A stretch of DNA of 64,000 nt from Chloroflexia bacterium SDU3-3 (GTDB taxonomy: Bacteria > Chloroflexota > Chloroflexia > Chloroflexales > Roseiflexaceae): NCBI GenBank assembly GCA_009268125.1, contig WBOU01000001.1, positions 461,237-525,236 on the forward strand, in the 5' to 3' direction. A model generated the notes under the pieces. It saw only the letters and a program-made list of their open reading frames with translations, was not told the DNA's origin and searched no databases. The stretch's first letter is position 1, and every line of letters starts with the position of its first letter. Positions 16,609-25,538 of this stretch are shown here, piece after piece. A program made the translations under genes and the position numbers.

Positions 16609-18046
16609 CGCCACCGCGCAGCTGCGCCGCCGCCGCGCCCAGCCGCCGCATGCCCTCGTCGATCTCCTCCAGCCCCTGCGTGGCGAAGTTCAGGCGCATG
16701 AACGGCTCGCCGTCGGCGGGGCTGGGGAAGAAGCGCGGCCCCGCTGCGAACTCCACCCCATGCTCGACTGCCAGCGGCAGCAGCGCGCTGGCAGTCACAT
16801 CTTGCGGCAGCTGAACCCAGACAAATAGCCCGCCGTGCGGCACGCTCGCCCGAGCGCCCGGCAGCGCCCGGCCCACGGCCTGCAGCAGCGCGTCGCGCCT
16901 GCGCCGGTAGACCTGGCACGAGCGGCGGATGTGGGCGTGGTAGCTGCCCACCGTCACATAGCGGTCCAGCGCCCGCTGGATCAGCCCCGAGGTGGCCAGA
17001 TCGCCCACGCGCTTAAGCCGGGCCAGCGCACCAAACACCGGCCCCTCGGCCACCAGAAAGCCCACCCGCAGCCCCGGCATCAGCAGCTTCGAGAAGGTGC
17101 CCGCGTAGATCACGCGCCCGCCGGGGTCCAGCGCCTTGAGCGCGGGCAGCGTGCGGCCCTCATAGCGCAGGTCGCCCACGAAGTCGTCCTCTAGGATCGG
17201 GATGTTGTAGCGGTCGGCCAGCGCGATCAGCTCGCGGCGGCGCGCCAGGCTCAGGCACGCCCCCGAGGGGTTCTGGAAGTTGGGGATGCTGTAGATCATC
17301 CGCGGGTGATGCTGCTGCAGCAGCGGCTCCAGCAGCTCGGTGCGCATGCCGTGCTCATCGATCGGGCAGCCCACCATGGCGATGCGGTGCGCGCGGAACA
17401 GGTCGAGCGCGCCATCATAGCTGGGCTGCTCCACCAGCACGGTGTCGCCGGGCCGCAGCAGCAGCTGCACCGCCAGCGCCAGCGCCTGCTGCGACCCCGT
17501 GGTGATCAGCACCTGCTCGGGCTGGGCCTGGATGCCCTGGCTGGAGAGCACCTGGGCCACGGTGGCGCGCAGCGGGGCGTAGCCCTGCGGGTCTTCCAGC
17601 ACCAGCGCGGCGCTGCCATCCTCGCGCAGCACATCGCGCAGCACGCGGGCGAACGGCTCGGCGGGGAAGCGGCGCGGGTCGCCAAAGCCCATGAAGCGGA
17701 TGGGGCTGGGGTGGGCGCGCGGCGCGGCGGCAGCGGCCGGAGGCAGCTCCGCAAATGCGGCCTGCCAGAGCGGCCATTCGGCGCGGGCGGGGTGGCGCGG
17801 CGCGGCGGCGGGGGCCAGCACATAGGTGCCACTGCCCATCCGCCGCTCGATCAGGCCGTCGGCCTCCAGCGCGGCGTAGGCGCTCTCCACCGTGATCCGG
17901 CTGACGCCCAGCCCCTGGGCCAGCAGCCGCGTGGCGGGCAGCTGTGTGCCCGCCGCGATGCTGCCCGCGCCGATGCCCTGCCGCAGGTAGCCCTCGATCT
18001 GCTGGTACAGCGGCTGCTCGCTGTCGTGGTCGATTGGTATGCGCAT
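16595..18046 (-). CDS. MocR-type regulator (GntR HTH fused to PLP aminotransferase fold)
   Basis: A 483-residue fusion. The GntR winged helix (~1-75) has PLYQQIEGYLRQGIGAGSIAAGTQLPATRLLAQGLGVSRITVESAY. The fold-type I aminotransferase domain (~110-470) has ITTGSQQALALAVQLLL, YSIPNFQNPSG, LEDDFVGDLRYEG and AGTFSKLLMPGLRVGF, where the Lys of FSKL should bind PLP. Such regulators (PdxR, GabR) sense PLP or amino compounds. It is divergent from two aldo/keto reductases, some of which reduce pyridoxal, so control of those is a reasonable inference. Confidence 0.9.
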   Translation of the reverse strand: MRIPIDHDSEQPLYQQIEGYLRQGIGAGSIAAGTQLPATRLLAQGLGVSRITVESAYAALEADGLIERRMGSGTYVLAPAAAPRHPARAEWPLWQAAFAELPPAAAAAPRAHPSPIRFMGFGDPRRFPAEPFARVLRDVLREDGSAALVLEDPQGYAPLRATVAQVLSSQGIQAQPEQVLITTGSQQALALAVQLLLRPGDTVLVEQPSYDGALDLFRAHRIAMVGCPIDEHGMRTELLEPLLQQHHPRMIYSIPNFQNPSGACLSLARRRELIALADRYNIPILEDDFVGDLRYEGRTLPALKALDPGGRVIYAGTFSKLLMPGLRVGFLVAEGPVFGALARLKRVGDLATSGLIQRALDRYVTVGSYHAHIRRSCQVYRRRRDALLQAVGRALPGARASVPHGGLFVWVQLPQDVTASALLPLAVEHGVEFAAGPRFFPSPADGEPFMRLNFATQGLEEIDEGMRRLGAAAAQLRGGARPR

Positions 18047-18223
18047 GGCGTGCTCCCTCCTTCGATATGGCAGTATAGCAGGGATATTTCACCATGCCAA
18101 TCCCCTCTTTAGGCTAAATGGCCCTATCAAAACTCCTATGTATTGGCACTATCCATAGATCCAATCTGTCGCTACAATCAGGCCACTCAAGCAGATTTGC
18201 CTCTACCGCACAAGGAGCGAGAT

Positions 18224-19165
18224 ATGCGACAGCGAGCTTTTGGCAATACCGGCATCCAGGTGAGCGAGATCGGGCTGGGCGCGTGGCAGCTGGCCAACCC
18301 CGACTGGCGGCTGCACAGCGCCGACGATGCGCTGCGGGTGGTGGCGGCCTCGCTTGAGGCGGGCTGCACCTTCTTCGACACCGCGCCGGGCTACGGCGGC
18401 GGGCGCAGCGAGGAGCTGCTGGGGCGCGCGCTGCGCCCGGTGCGCGGCGATGTGGTGATCTGCACCAAGTTCAGCCACCACGGCGCGGATGGCTCCACCG
18501 ACTTCGATGCCCAGCACATCCGCCCTGTGCTCGAAGGCAGCCTGCGCCGCCTCCAGACCGACTACGTGGACATCCTGCTGCTGCACAACCCGCCCGCGCC
18601 GCTGATGAACGGCGAGCGACACCCGCAGATCTACGAGGAGCTGGAGCGCCTGCGGGCCGAGGGCCGCATCCGCGAGTACGGCATCTCGCTGGACTGGAGC
18701 GCCGAGCTGGAGACCATGGCCCGCACCACCAAGGGCCGCGCCGCCGAGGTGCTGTTCAACGCCTTCAGCCAGGACACCAGGGCGGCCTTCCCCGAGGCCC
18801 AGGCGCGCGGCATCGGCCTGATCGTCAAGGTGCCGCTCGACTCGGGCTGGCTCTCGGGGCGCTACCGTGGCGCGCACCGCTTCGACGACGTGCGCGCCCG
18901 CTGGTCGCCCGAGGTGCTGGCGCGGCGCACGGCGTTGGTGGAGCGGCTGGCCGCCCTGGTGCCGCCGGGCACCCGGCTGGGGCACGCCGCGCTGCAGTAC
19001 TGCCTGGCCCGCCCCGAGGTCGCGACCGTCATCCCCGGCGCGAAGACCGCCGAGCAGGCTCTAGACAACATCGCGGCGGCCAGCGGGCGGCTTCCCGCCG
19101 AGGTGGTGCAGGCCATCGACGCGCTGTGGGAGCAGGAGATCAGAGACAGCCCGCTGCCCTGGTAG
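18224..19165 (+). CDS. Aldo/keto reductase, copy 1
   Basis: A 313-residue NADPH-dependent oxidoreductase with a TIM-barrel fold. FGNTGIQVSEIGLGAWQL is strand 1, FDTAPGYGGGRSEELLGRAL contains the catalytic Asp and Tyr region, ICTKFSHHG carries the catalytic Lys, and LQTDYVDILLLHNPP is the family core with the catalytic His. AAGGAGCGAGAT precedes ATG 18224; an open frame starts at 18143 but has no such support. It is followed 107 bases later by a second reductase and is probably co-transcribed. Divergent from MocR. Confidence 0.9.
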   Translation: MRQRAFGNTGIQVSEIGLGAWQLANPDWRLHSADDALRVVAASLEAGCTFFDTAPGYGGGRSEELLGRALRPVRGDVVICTKFSHHGADGSTDFDAQHIRPVLEGSLRRLQTDYVDILLLHNPPAPLMNGERHPQIYEELERLRAEGRIREYGISLDWSAELETMARTTKGRAAEVLFNAFSQDTRAAFPEAQARGIGLIVKVPLDSGWLSGRYRGAHRFDDVRARWSPEVLARRTALVERLAALVPPGTRLGHAALQYCLARPEVATVIPGAKTAEQALDNIAAASGRLPAEVVQAIDALWEQEIRDSPLPW

Positions 19166-19272
19166 GCAGGCCGACTCCCGACCGATGTGATGCAGGACAT
19201 GGACGATCTGCCGAAGCAGAAAACAGTGCAAGACCGCCGCCCTGGCAGCGGCAAGCAAGAAAGAAGAAGACC

Positions 19273-20262
19273 ATGATCAAACGAACACTGGGGCGCAGCG
19301 GCATCGAGGTGAGCGCGCTTGGGCTGGGCTGCTGGGCCATCGGTGGGCCGTTCACGCTGGATGGCAAGGCCGACGGCTGGGGCCAGATCGACGACGCCGA
19401 GTCGCTCAACGCCATCCACCAGGCCATCGAGCTGGGCGTCAGCTTCTTCGACACGGCGGATGCCTATGGCACCGGCCACAGCGAGCGCGTGCTGGGCCAG
19501 GCCCTGCGCGGCAGGCGCGAGCATGTGGTCGTCGCAACCAAGTTCGGCTTCGTCTACGACGAGCAGCGCAAAGAGGTGGGCGGCACCGACACCTCGCCCG
19601 CCTACATCCGCCGCGCCTGCGAGGCCTCGCTGCGCCGCCTGCAGACCGACTACATCGACCTCTACCAGCTGCACGTCGGCGATGTGCCGCCCGAGCAGTC
19701 TGGCCCGATCTGGCAGACCCTCGACCAGCTGCGCGAAGAGGGGAAGATCCGCGCCTACGGCCTGAGCACCTGGGATGCCGCGCAGGTGCGCGCCTTCGCC
19801 GCCCAGTCGAGCGGTGCGGCGGTGCAGCACCCGGCCAACCTGCTGCTGGATGCGTCCGAGGTCTTCGCGGCCTGCGCCGAGCATGGCCTAGCCAGCATCA
19901 ACAACAGCCCGCTGGCCATGGGCCTGCTCAGCGGCAAGTTCAGCGCGGGCACGCGGCTGCCCAGCGATGATGTGCGCGGCAGCGGGCACAGCTGGGTGGC
20001 CTACTTCGCGGATGGCAGGCCCCGCCCCGAGCTGCTGGCGCGGCTGGCGGCGGTGCGCGAGATCCTCACAGCGGATGGGCGCACGCTCGTGCAGGGCGCG
20101 CTGGCCTGGCTCTGGGCGCGCAGCCCGCTGGCCATCCCCATCCCAGGCTTCAAGAACATGGCCCAGGCCGCCGAGAACGCCGCCGCGCTCCACGCAGCCC
20201 CGCTCACCGCCCAGCAGATGCGCGAGATCGACGACCTGCTAACAATCGAGCGCCACGTGTAG
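19273..20262 (+). CDS. Aldo/keto reductase, copy 2
   Basis: A 329-residue aldo/keto reductase: LGRSGIEVSALGLGCWAIGGPF, FDTADAYGTGHSERVLGQAL, VVATKFGFVYDEQRKE, and RLQTDYIDLYQLHVGD hold the Asp, Tyr, Lys and His of the catalytic tetrad. The C-terminal IPIPGFKNMAQAAENA binds NADP. ATG 19273 aligns with the family start and lies 107 bases after the first reductase. Identity between the two copies is modest, so they are not a recent duplication. Substrate unknown. Confidence 0.9.
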   Translation: MIKRTLGRSGIEVSALGLGCWAIGGPFTLDGKADGWGQIDDAESLNAIHQAIELGVSFFDTADAYGTGHSERVLGQALRGRREHVVVATKFGFVYDEQRKEVGGTDTSPAYIRRACEASLRRLQTDYIDLYQLHVGDVPPEQSGPIWQTLDQLREEGKIRAYGLSTWDAAQVRAFAAQSSGAAVQHPANLLLDASEVFAACAEHGLASINNSPLAMGLLSGKFSAGTRLPSDDVRGSGHSWVAYFADGRPRPELLARLAAVREILTADGRTLVQGALAWLWARSPLAIPIPGFKNMAQAAENAAALHAAPLTAQQMREIDDLLTIERHV

Positions 20263-20683
20263 CGACACCAAACAGAACTATTCAGCCGCGCACTACCCCT
20301 GAAAACTTCTCCCAGATCATCTCGTGAGATGATTCCATCCCTCCGATGGATATCATCCCACGAGATTCTTCTTTAGGTAAGCTATCTATTGCATACTCGC
20401 TCGACCAGTAAACCCTATCATTTTATTAGCCGAACTTGTTTACCTAGATGTTACATAGCTGTGATATTCCTGTGAACTTCAGGCGGTACACTAGCATCAC
20501 ACACGCGACCTGAAAACGACTCAGAAACACGATGGTCAGTTTAATGTAGATACCTACTGGGATGGTCAGGAGAACTATCATCAGAAATACTGCGTTCTTT
20601 CACTAGCAGATCGGCCAGGAACATGCCCCTGGTAAAACGATTGAGGCTTGGCTCAGCGTATCGACACTACGAAGGAAAAAACG
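20263..20683. other. Intergenic region with a long stem-loop
   Basis: 421 bases without a gene. It holds the stem-loop described separately and then AT-rich sequence leading into the next gene. No convincing small ORF is seen. Confidence 0.5.
20319..20366 (+). terminator. Long hairpin terminator after aldo/keto reductases
   Basis: Arms 20319-20339 and 20345-20366 pair over ~21 bp with one mismatch and one bulge, loop CCTCC, followed by TCTTCTTT. The left arm itself contains an 8-bp palindrome (ATCATCTC-GT-GAGATGAT), so the site could also be a protein-binding operator. Confidence 0.7.
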
Positions 20684-21400
20684 ATGTTTAAACGATTACT
20701 CCTTACCGTCGCCGTTGCCGCACTCGCCCTCCTCTTTGGTTTCGGCAGCACCTCCTATATTCTCGCCTCCAACACCAGGATGCCGCACGATAAGCCTGTG
20801 TTGGCCAAAAAGTTCAGCGGGTGGGAATATCGCGCCTTCCAGGCGGTCTACGCCACCGGGCGAACCTCGCCGCGCATCACCGTCAGCGTGGAGAGCACGC
20901 TCCAGGGGCGACCTGAGCTAGAGCAGGCGCTCCACGAGCAGCGCGGCGAGGCCGAGCGGCTGTTCCAAGCCCATGAGCAGATCACTGCGGTCGTCATCCC
21001 CGACACCCCGCTCGCACCCGAGCAGCTCCGCGCCTTCGCCAGCAGGCACGCCGCCCAGATCACCGGCTATACGATGATCGCCCAGAGCACCCAGGGCGAG
21101 ATCATCACCCTGTTTGGAGCGCCCAAGGGCGACGAGATCTTCCCCGAGAGCGCGCTAAAGAGCCTCACCCAAGGCATTGAGGCGAATCAGCATACGTCTC
21201 TTACCTTACGCGGCATTGTCGCCATCAATGCCAGCGTTGATGCGGCATCGTTCTCAAGCATTAGCCAAGATGTGCAGATTCTTGGCATCGACATCACCTC
21301 GGCCATCGCTTCCGACGATCTCGCCAAGGCGCAGCAGATCGACCCCGCCCAGATCGACATCATTCCTGCGCCGCTCTACTGGGCAAATGTCGCTCAGTAG
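20684..21400 (+). CDS. Exported protein of unknown function
   Basis: A 238-residue protein with an N-terminal hydrophobic segment (LLLTVAVAALALLFGFG) that may be a signal peptide or membrane anchor; no lipobox Cys. The rest is soluble, mixed alpha/beta, with PRITVSVESTLQGRPELEQALHEQ and VVIPDTPLAPEQLRAFASRHAAQITGYTMI. I do not recognise a family. ATG 20684 follows GAAGGAAAAA. A hairpin after the stop suggests a transcription unit of its own. Confidence 0.65.
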   Translation: MFKRLLLTVAVAALALLFGFGSTSYILASNTRMPHDKPVLAKKFSGWEYRAFQAVYATGRTSPRITVSVESTLQGRPELEQALHEQRGEAERLFQAHEQITAVVIPDTPLAPEQLRAFASRHAAQITGYTMIAQSTQGEIITLFGAPKGDEIFPESALKSLTQGIEANQHTSLTLRGIVAINASVDAASFSSISQDVQILGIDITSAIASDDLAKAQQIDPAQIDIIPAPLYWANVAQ

Positions 21401-21413
21401 CCATCTATGCTTG

Positions 21414-21449
21414 TGCCCACGCTGGGGGAGTTCATTCCCAGCGTGGGCA
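21414..21449 (+). terminator. Hairpin after the exported protein gene
   Basis: Perfect 13-bp stem (21414-21426 with 21437-21449), loop of 10 bases, 14 bases past the stop codon. No strong U-run. The next gene begins 15 bases after the stem. Confidence 0.65.
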
Positions 21450-21463
21450 TGTGAGGTTTGACT

Positions 21464-21889
21464 ATGCATCGCTCGTGGATCTGGACTATTGGCATCGATG
21501 CCACCGTGACGCTTAGTTTTCTGGCCTTCTTGATCGCACAGACTTTGAGCACTGGCGACACCGACATCGAGAAGGTCATCATTCTGGGCATCGCTCCGGC
21601 GGCACTAGGGGTGAATGTCGCGCTGCTGGTGGGCCTGCTGGCCATCCTCCAGCAGCGCCGCCCACGCACGCTGCGCACGCTGCTGCTGGCAGCGGTGGCC
21701 TGGCTAGCCGCCTACCCGTCGTTCTTCCTCGGTGCGCAGCTGTCCACAGCGCTGCGCTTCAACCACGCCACCCAGGAGGCGGCGGAGCTGTGGGTGTTCT
21801 TCCTAGTGCCGTGGGTAGTCACGCTCATTATCGGCGCGGCGGGCGCGCGCTGGGCCATGGGCGAGCAGCGGCAGCAGGCCGCGGCCTAG
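21464..21889 (+). CDS. Four-helix membrane protein of unknown function
   Basis: A 141-residue protein with four hydrophobic segments (about residues 8-28, 42-62, 70-92 and 108-130) and short charged loops (QQRRPRTLR; MGEQRQQ at the end). No family recognised. ATG 21464 is used; a TTG lies two codons earlier. GTGAGG is the likely ribosome site. Confidence 0.6.
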   Translation: MHRSWIWTIGIDATVTLSFLAFLIAQTLSTGDTDIEKVIILGIAPAALGVNVALLVGLLAILQQRRPRTLRTLLLAAVAWLAAYPSFFLGAQLSTALRFNHATQEAAELWVFFLVPWVVTLIIGAAGARWAMGEQRQQAAA

Positions 21890-21996
21890 CTCGGCCCTGC
21901 GGACGATGGCCCGCGCGCCCCAGCGCTGCTACAATAGAGAGAAGAATCAGCTCAGCACCCCAGCACCACACCAGAACACCGCCAAGGAGCGCCCCA

Positions 21997-22317
21997 ATGA
22001 TCAGCCGACTGTGGCACGGCTGGACCACGCCCGCCAATGCCGACGCCTACGAGTCCCTGCTTCGCGAGGAGATCTTCCCCGGCATCCACAGCCGCGCTAT
22101 CCCTGGCTACCGTGGCATCCAGCTGCTGCGCCGTGAGCTGGGGGAGGAAACCGAGTTCATCACGATCATGTGGTTCGACTCGCTCGACGCGGTGCGCGCC
22201 TTCGCGGGCGAGCAGTACGATAGCGCAGTGGTGCCGCCCAAGGCTCGCGCGGTGCTGGCCCGCTTCGACGAGCGCTCGCAGCACTACCAGGTCGAGATCG
22301 ACCTGCCCGTCCTCTAG
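21997..22317 (+). CDS. ABM-like antibiotic biosynthesis monooxygenase family protein
   Basis: A 106-residue protein with the dimeric alpha/beta barrel pattern: ISRLWHGWTTPANADAYESLLREEIFPGI, PGYRGIQLLRREL, ETEFITIMWFDSLDAVRAFAGEQY, and YQVEIDLPV at the end. The IMWFDSLDAVRAFAGE segment is typical. CAAGGAG lies 8-9 bases before the ATG. A TACAAT box sits ~65 bases upstream. Function likely protective or biosynthetic; reaction unknown. Confidence 0.82.
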   Translation: MISRLWHGWTTPANADAYESLLREEIFPGIHSRAIPGYRGIQLLRRELGEETEFITIMWFDSLDAVRAFAGEQYDSAVVPPKARAVLARFDERSQHYQVEIDLPVL

Positions 22318-22473
22318 CTGGCGGGCAATGCTTGGTGCGCTACCTCGTCGGCCCTGCGCATGCGCATCTTCGGGGATGGCAGCCCCGCCGATCAAGAAGG
22401 GCCATGGGCAGCGCTGAACTGCACGTCCCGCCCCTTGCACTTTGCATCTTCGTGCCCCCACGGCAACAATCGC

Positions 22474-22512
22474 TTGTGCTCCCTTGGTGTCTTGGTGTCT
22501 TGGTGGTAAAAG
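22474..22512 (-). repeat. Dispersed CACCAAGAC repeat, copy C
   Basis: On the minus strand it reads TTTTACCACCAAGACACCAA and then GACACCAAGGGAG. It lies between two genes, just outside the GT1 terminator hairpin. Confidence 0.75.
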
Positions 22513-22528
22513 ATCTTCCGACAAACAC

Positions 22529-22568
22529 AGCGCCGCCGCCCAAGGAGAAACCCTCGGGCGGCGGCGCT
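22529..22568 (-). terminator. Hairpin terminator of the GT1 gene
   Basis: Perfect 13-bp GC-rich stem (22529-22541 with 22556-22568), loop of 14 bases, 20 bases beyond the GT1 stop. The minus-strand continuation has TGTTTGTC, a weak U-rich tail. Confidence 0.75.
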
Positions 22569-22588
22569 ATGTCCTGGGCCAGATTCTG

Positions 22589-23911
22589 CTAGGGTGCGAA
22601 CGAGCCAACCGCATTGGCCCAGGGCTGCGAAGCGGCAACGATCGCATCGGCGGCGGCGCGCGGGCCGCCGTAGCGGGCCAGCCTGGCGCGCAGCGCGCGG
22701 GCCTGCGCCGCCTGCTCGGCGGAAAGCACGCTGCGCATAGCCTGCCCCACCCGCTCCACGGACAGCCCGGGCAGCTCGCAGGCCACGCCCACGCCCAGCT
22801 GCTCAACCCGCTGGCCGTTGACCACCTGTGCGCCCGAGCTGGGGATGACCATCATAGGCCGCCCTGCCGCCAGCGTCTCCTGCACCGTGCTGTTGCCGCC
22901 CGTGCAGATCACCGCATCCACCTGCTGCATCAGCGCGGCCTGCGGCACATGCGGGAAGATCGCCACGCGGTCGCTCTGCCAGCGCTGCAGCGCGGCGCTG
23001 CTGCCGCCCGCGCTCACCACCGCCTGCACTTCCAGCTGGGCCAGCGCCTGCATGATCTGGGCTGCGGCCTGCGGCGCATGCTGCGCCAGCGAGCCGAGCG
23101 CCGCATAGACCTTTGGCAGGCCCAGCTGCGGCAAGTTCAGCGCTGGGTGGGCGTAGTCGGCCTGCGCGGGGTCGGGGAAGCACGGCCCCACCATCTGCAC
23201 CGGCCCGCGCATCTCGGCCATGCCCGGCTCGATCTCGGGCGCGGTGGTGTAGATATTCAGCGTGTCCGAGATCGGGTGCAGCAGCAGCCCGCCGCCCTCC
23301 ATGCGCATGCCCACATTCCGCGAGGCCGAGCGCACCGTGCGGTCGAAGTGGTCGCTCATCTCCTGGAGCCGCTGGGCCTGCCGCCGCCACGCCGCGCTCT
23401 CGCGGGGCAGCCCCGCCAGCATATAGCTCAGCGGCGATTCGTCGGACTGCGGGAAGGGCAGGGCCGCGTGGTAGAGCGCCACGTAGGGCACATGCGCGAT
23501 CTGCGAGCCGATCATGGCGGCGGGCATCAGGTAGTCGCCCACCACAATATCGACGCTCAGATGGACTGCGTGGATGGCGATGTTCATCGCGTGGCGCTCG
23601 ATGCCAGCCGTGTAGAGCTGCATCAGCGTCGAAAGCTCGCCCATGCCGTACCGCCGCTGCAGCTGCAGCGCGTACCAGAGCATGCGCGGCGAAAAATCAA
23701 GCGGGGCCAGCTGGATGCCATCCTGCGCGAGCTGCTGGGCAAGGCCGATCGAGACCTGCACCGGCGCAGGCCAGAGCGACGCCCCTGGCAGGGGGCTGCT
23801 GACCGTCGCCAGAGCGACGCTGTGGCCATCGGCCACCAAGTGCCGTCCAATCGCGCGCAGCGCCTGGGTATGGCCCACGGTGGGGTGGGCGGCAAGAAGT
23901 ACATTCGTCAT
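22589..23911 (-). CDS. GT1-family glycosyltransferase (MGT/UGT-like)
   Basis: A 440-residue GT-B inverting glycosyltransferase like those decorating macrolides, carotenoids, sterols or glycopeptides. The N-terminal acceptor domain starts LLAAHPTVGHTQALRAIGRHL, with the catalytic His region after the strand. The C-terminal donor motif is VICTGGNSTVQETLAAGRPM followed by VNGQRVEQLGVG, matching the UGT signature. The start at 23911 fits the family; the frame is open 30 residues further. Isolated, so its acceptor is unknown; a lipid or secondary metabolite is likely from family knowledge. Confidence 0.88.
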   Translation of the reverse strand: MTNVLLAAHPTVGHTQALRAIGRHLVADGHSVALATVSSPLPGASLWPAPVQVSIGLAQQLAQDGIQLAPLDFSPRMLWYALQLQRRYGMGELSTLMQLYTAGIERHAMNIAIHAVHLSVDIVVGDYLMPAAMIGSQIAHVPYVALYHAALPFPQSDESPLSYMLAGLPRESAAWRRQAQRLQEMSDHFDRTVRSASRNVGMRMEGGGLLLHPISDTLNIYTTAPEIEPGMAEMRGPVQMVGPCFPDPAQADYAHPALNLPQLGLPKVYAALGSLAQHAPQAAAQIMQALAQLEVQAVVSAGGSSAALQRWQSDRVAIFPHVPQAALMQQVDAVICTGGNSTVQETLAAGRPMMVIPSSGAQVVNGQRVEQLGVGVACELPGLSVERVGQAMRSVLSAEQAAQARALRARLARYGGPRAAADAIVAASQPWANAVGSFAP

Positions 23912-24394
23912 CGAACCTATTTCTTTCCTCAATGCTGCGGCATATCGGGGGCGCATCGCATAATAAAATAATAACAGAGTATAGCACGTGCTTTCGGCCA
24001 TGGCTATAGGCTTTTCTCGGGGCCGCGCGGCTCCTTGTGCGGGGCGCTCGCGCCTAGCGAAGCACGGGCCACGCTACGCTGTTTTCGGCACGCTATCGCC
24101 TTTTCCTCTGACCGTGTGCAGACAAGAACGCAGGCCCCACTATTTTTTGGGCAGGGCCTGCGTGCAAGGGTACGATAGAGCTACGTAGCGCGTGCTGCCA
24201 GAAACTGTCGCAGGGGAAGTGCGCAAAGCCATCCTATCCTGTTGCGCTGTTTGGCGGGGCAAAAGCCGGTGGGGCGGGGGTGTGGCGCAGGCGCGGCCAC
24301 AGCCGTACACATGTGGGGCAATATGTCGCGGGGCGGAGCGGGGCTGCGACAGCTTCGGCGGGAAACGCGGGCCACTGGCGGGCGGGTGTTGAAC
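23912..24394. other. Intergenic region with hairpin at 24128-24163
   Basis: 483 bases, no gene supported. Contains a perfect 10-bp stem (24128-24137 with 24154-24163) around a T-rich loop. Short open frames on both strands lack ribosome sites. Confidence 0.5.
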
Positions 24395-24760
24395 CTAGGG
24401 CTTGCCGCCCTTGGTGCGCACCGGGCGCTTGCGGTCGGACAAGCGCTTCAGGCCTAGCGAGCGCACCTCGTCGGAGTCACGGCCATACTGGGCGATCACC
24501 TGGGCCTTCGAGCGCATCACATCTTCATGAAGATCAGAGATCGATATCTGCAGCTTGCTACGAGCTACCACCACCGCCTGCTGTGAACTACTGAGATCTT
24601 CTTGATTGGCCTCCACCTGCTGGTTTTTTGCAATCAGATCATCCACGGTGGGCGTACCCTGGGCTGGAGCATAGCCAGGCAGCTGTTTCAGCGCGATAAT
24701 CACCGCACGATCTTCCTCAAGCTGTTCAGCGCTGATCTGTTTGCGTGATGTTTTTGCCAT
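24395..24760 (-). CDS. Small coiled-coil protein, widespread hypothetical family
   Basis: A 121-residue, highly charged protein. Residues 20-95 form a probable helical hairpin (VDDLIAKNQQVEANQEDLSS and ISDLHEDVMRSKAQVIAQYG), and the end is basic (SDRKRPVRTKGGKP). The YGRDSDEVRSLGLKRLSDRK tail resembles a widespread small hypothetical family with 'YGxDSxEyxxxGGtRxSeRK', which I recall only as unnamed. AAGGAGAGTGAA precedes the ATG. No function assigned. Confidence 0.72.
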   Translation of the reverse strand: MAKTSRKQISAEQLEEDRAVIIALKQLPGYAPAQGTPTVDDLIAKNQQVEANQEDLSSSQQAVVVARSKLQISISDLHEDVMRSKAQVIAQYGRDSDEVRSLGLKRLSDRKRPVRTKGGKP

Positions 24761-25538
24761 TTCACTCTCCTTGTTGTTGAATAAAATGTGTTATCATCAA
24801 CATCCATCCACAAACATCTTAACCTACATGCGTGCAAAGAGTGTATACAGATGTATTGCATTTTGGCAAATAATATGACTCATAGTGCTAGGCTTTATAC
24901 CTAAAATACTACGGCTAACAAATATCATGTGACAAGAAATATCCTTAGCAGAAAATACCTATGTACCGCTCTGAAGAGCCGTTGTATCAAGATAGTTTCT
25001 TGCTGACCCATGATATTTTTCCAATGATGCAATATTCGTATCATCTAGTGCGCTCCTCGATCCGCACCGCGCATTCCTCGATCCGCGCCGCGCATTCCTC
25101 GATCCGCACCACGCATTCTTCGATCCGCACCACGCACTCCTCGATCCGCGCCGCGCATTCCTCGATCCGCACCACGCATTCTTCGATCCGCACCGTGCAC
25201 TCCTCGATTCGCGCCGTGCACTCCTCGATCCGCACCGTGCACTCCTCGATCCGCACTGCGCACTCCTCGATCCGCACTGTGCACTCCTCGATCCGCACCA
25301 GTGTTTTGTTTAAAAAGAAAATGTCCGCTCAAACAATACTGTCACAAAGAAAAAGAAAGTAAGCTTTTTTCTCCTCTATCCTATTTGCCAACAAAACCAT
25401 ACTTCCCTTCTCCCCTAAAAAATAAACATCACCCATTTATAGGTTGACACGCTCGCCAAAAACACCCTATGCTTAAAGTGACCGCTAGCTATGCACTTGT
25501 TCACGCGCTCGGCTTTTGAGCGCACCAGGAGAAATAGT
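24761..25538. other. AT-rich intergenic region around the first 21-bp repeat
   Basis: 778 bases without a supported gene. Flanks (24761-25050 and 25300-25490) are AT-rich; the middle is the GC-rich tandem repeat. The frame open through the repeat (24961-25362) has no visible ribosome site and is repetitive on both strands, so I do not call it a gene. Confidence 0.55.
25054..25299. repeat. 21-bp tandem repeat, 11.7 units
   Basis: Twelve units (the last 15 bases long) sharing the core TCCTCGATCCGCACC and varying at fixed positions in the last 6 bases (GCGCAT, ACGCAC, GTGCAC). Units 2-4 and 5-7 are near-identical triplets, showing duplication in 63-bp blocks. All three frames stay open on at least one strand because the period is a multiple of three; the plus frame encodes SSIRTAH-type heptads. 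Confidence 0.92.

Noticed and set aside
25041..25298. Minus-strand VRIEECT heptad protein
   Set aside because: Same repeat read on the other strand; no independent evidence.
25054..25299. CRISPR array
   Set aside because: Units are contiguous 21-bp repeats with no unique spacers and no cas genes.
24961..25362. Open frame through the first 21-bp repeat as a protein gene
   Set aside because: No ribosome site, heptad repeats on both strands and no start consistent with neighbours; treated as a repeat.
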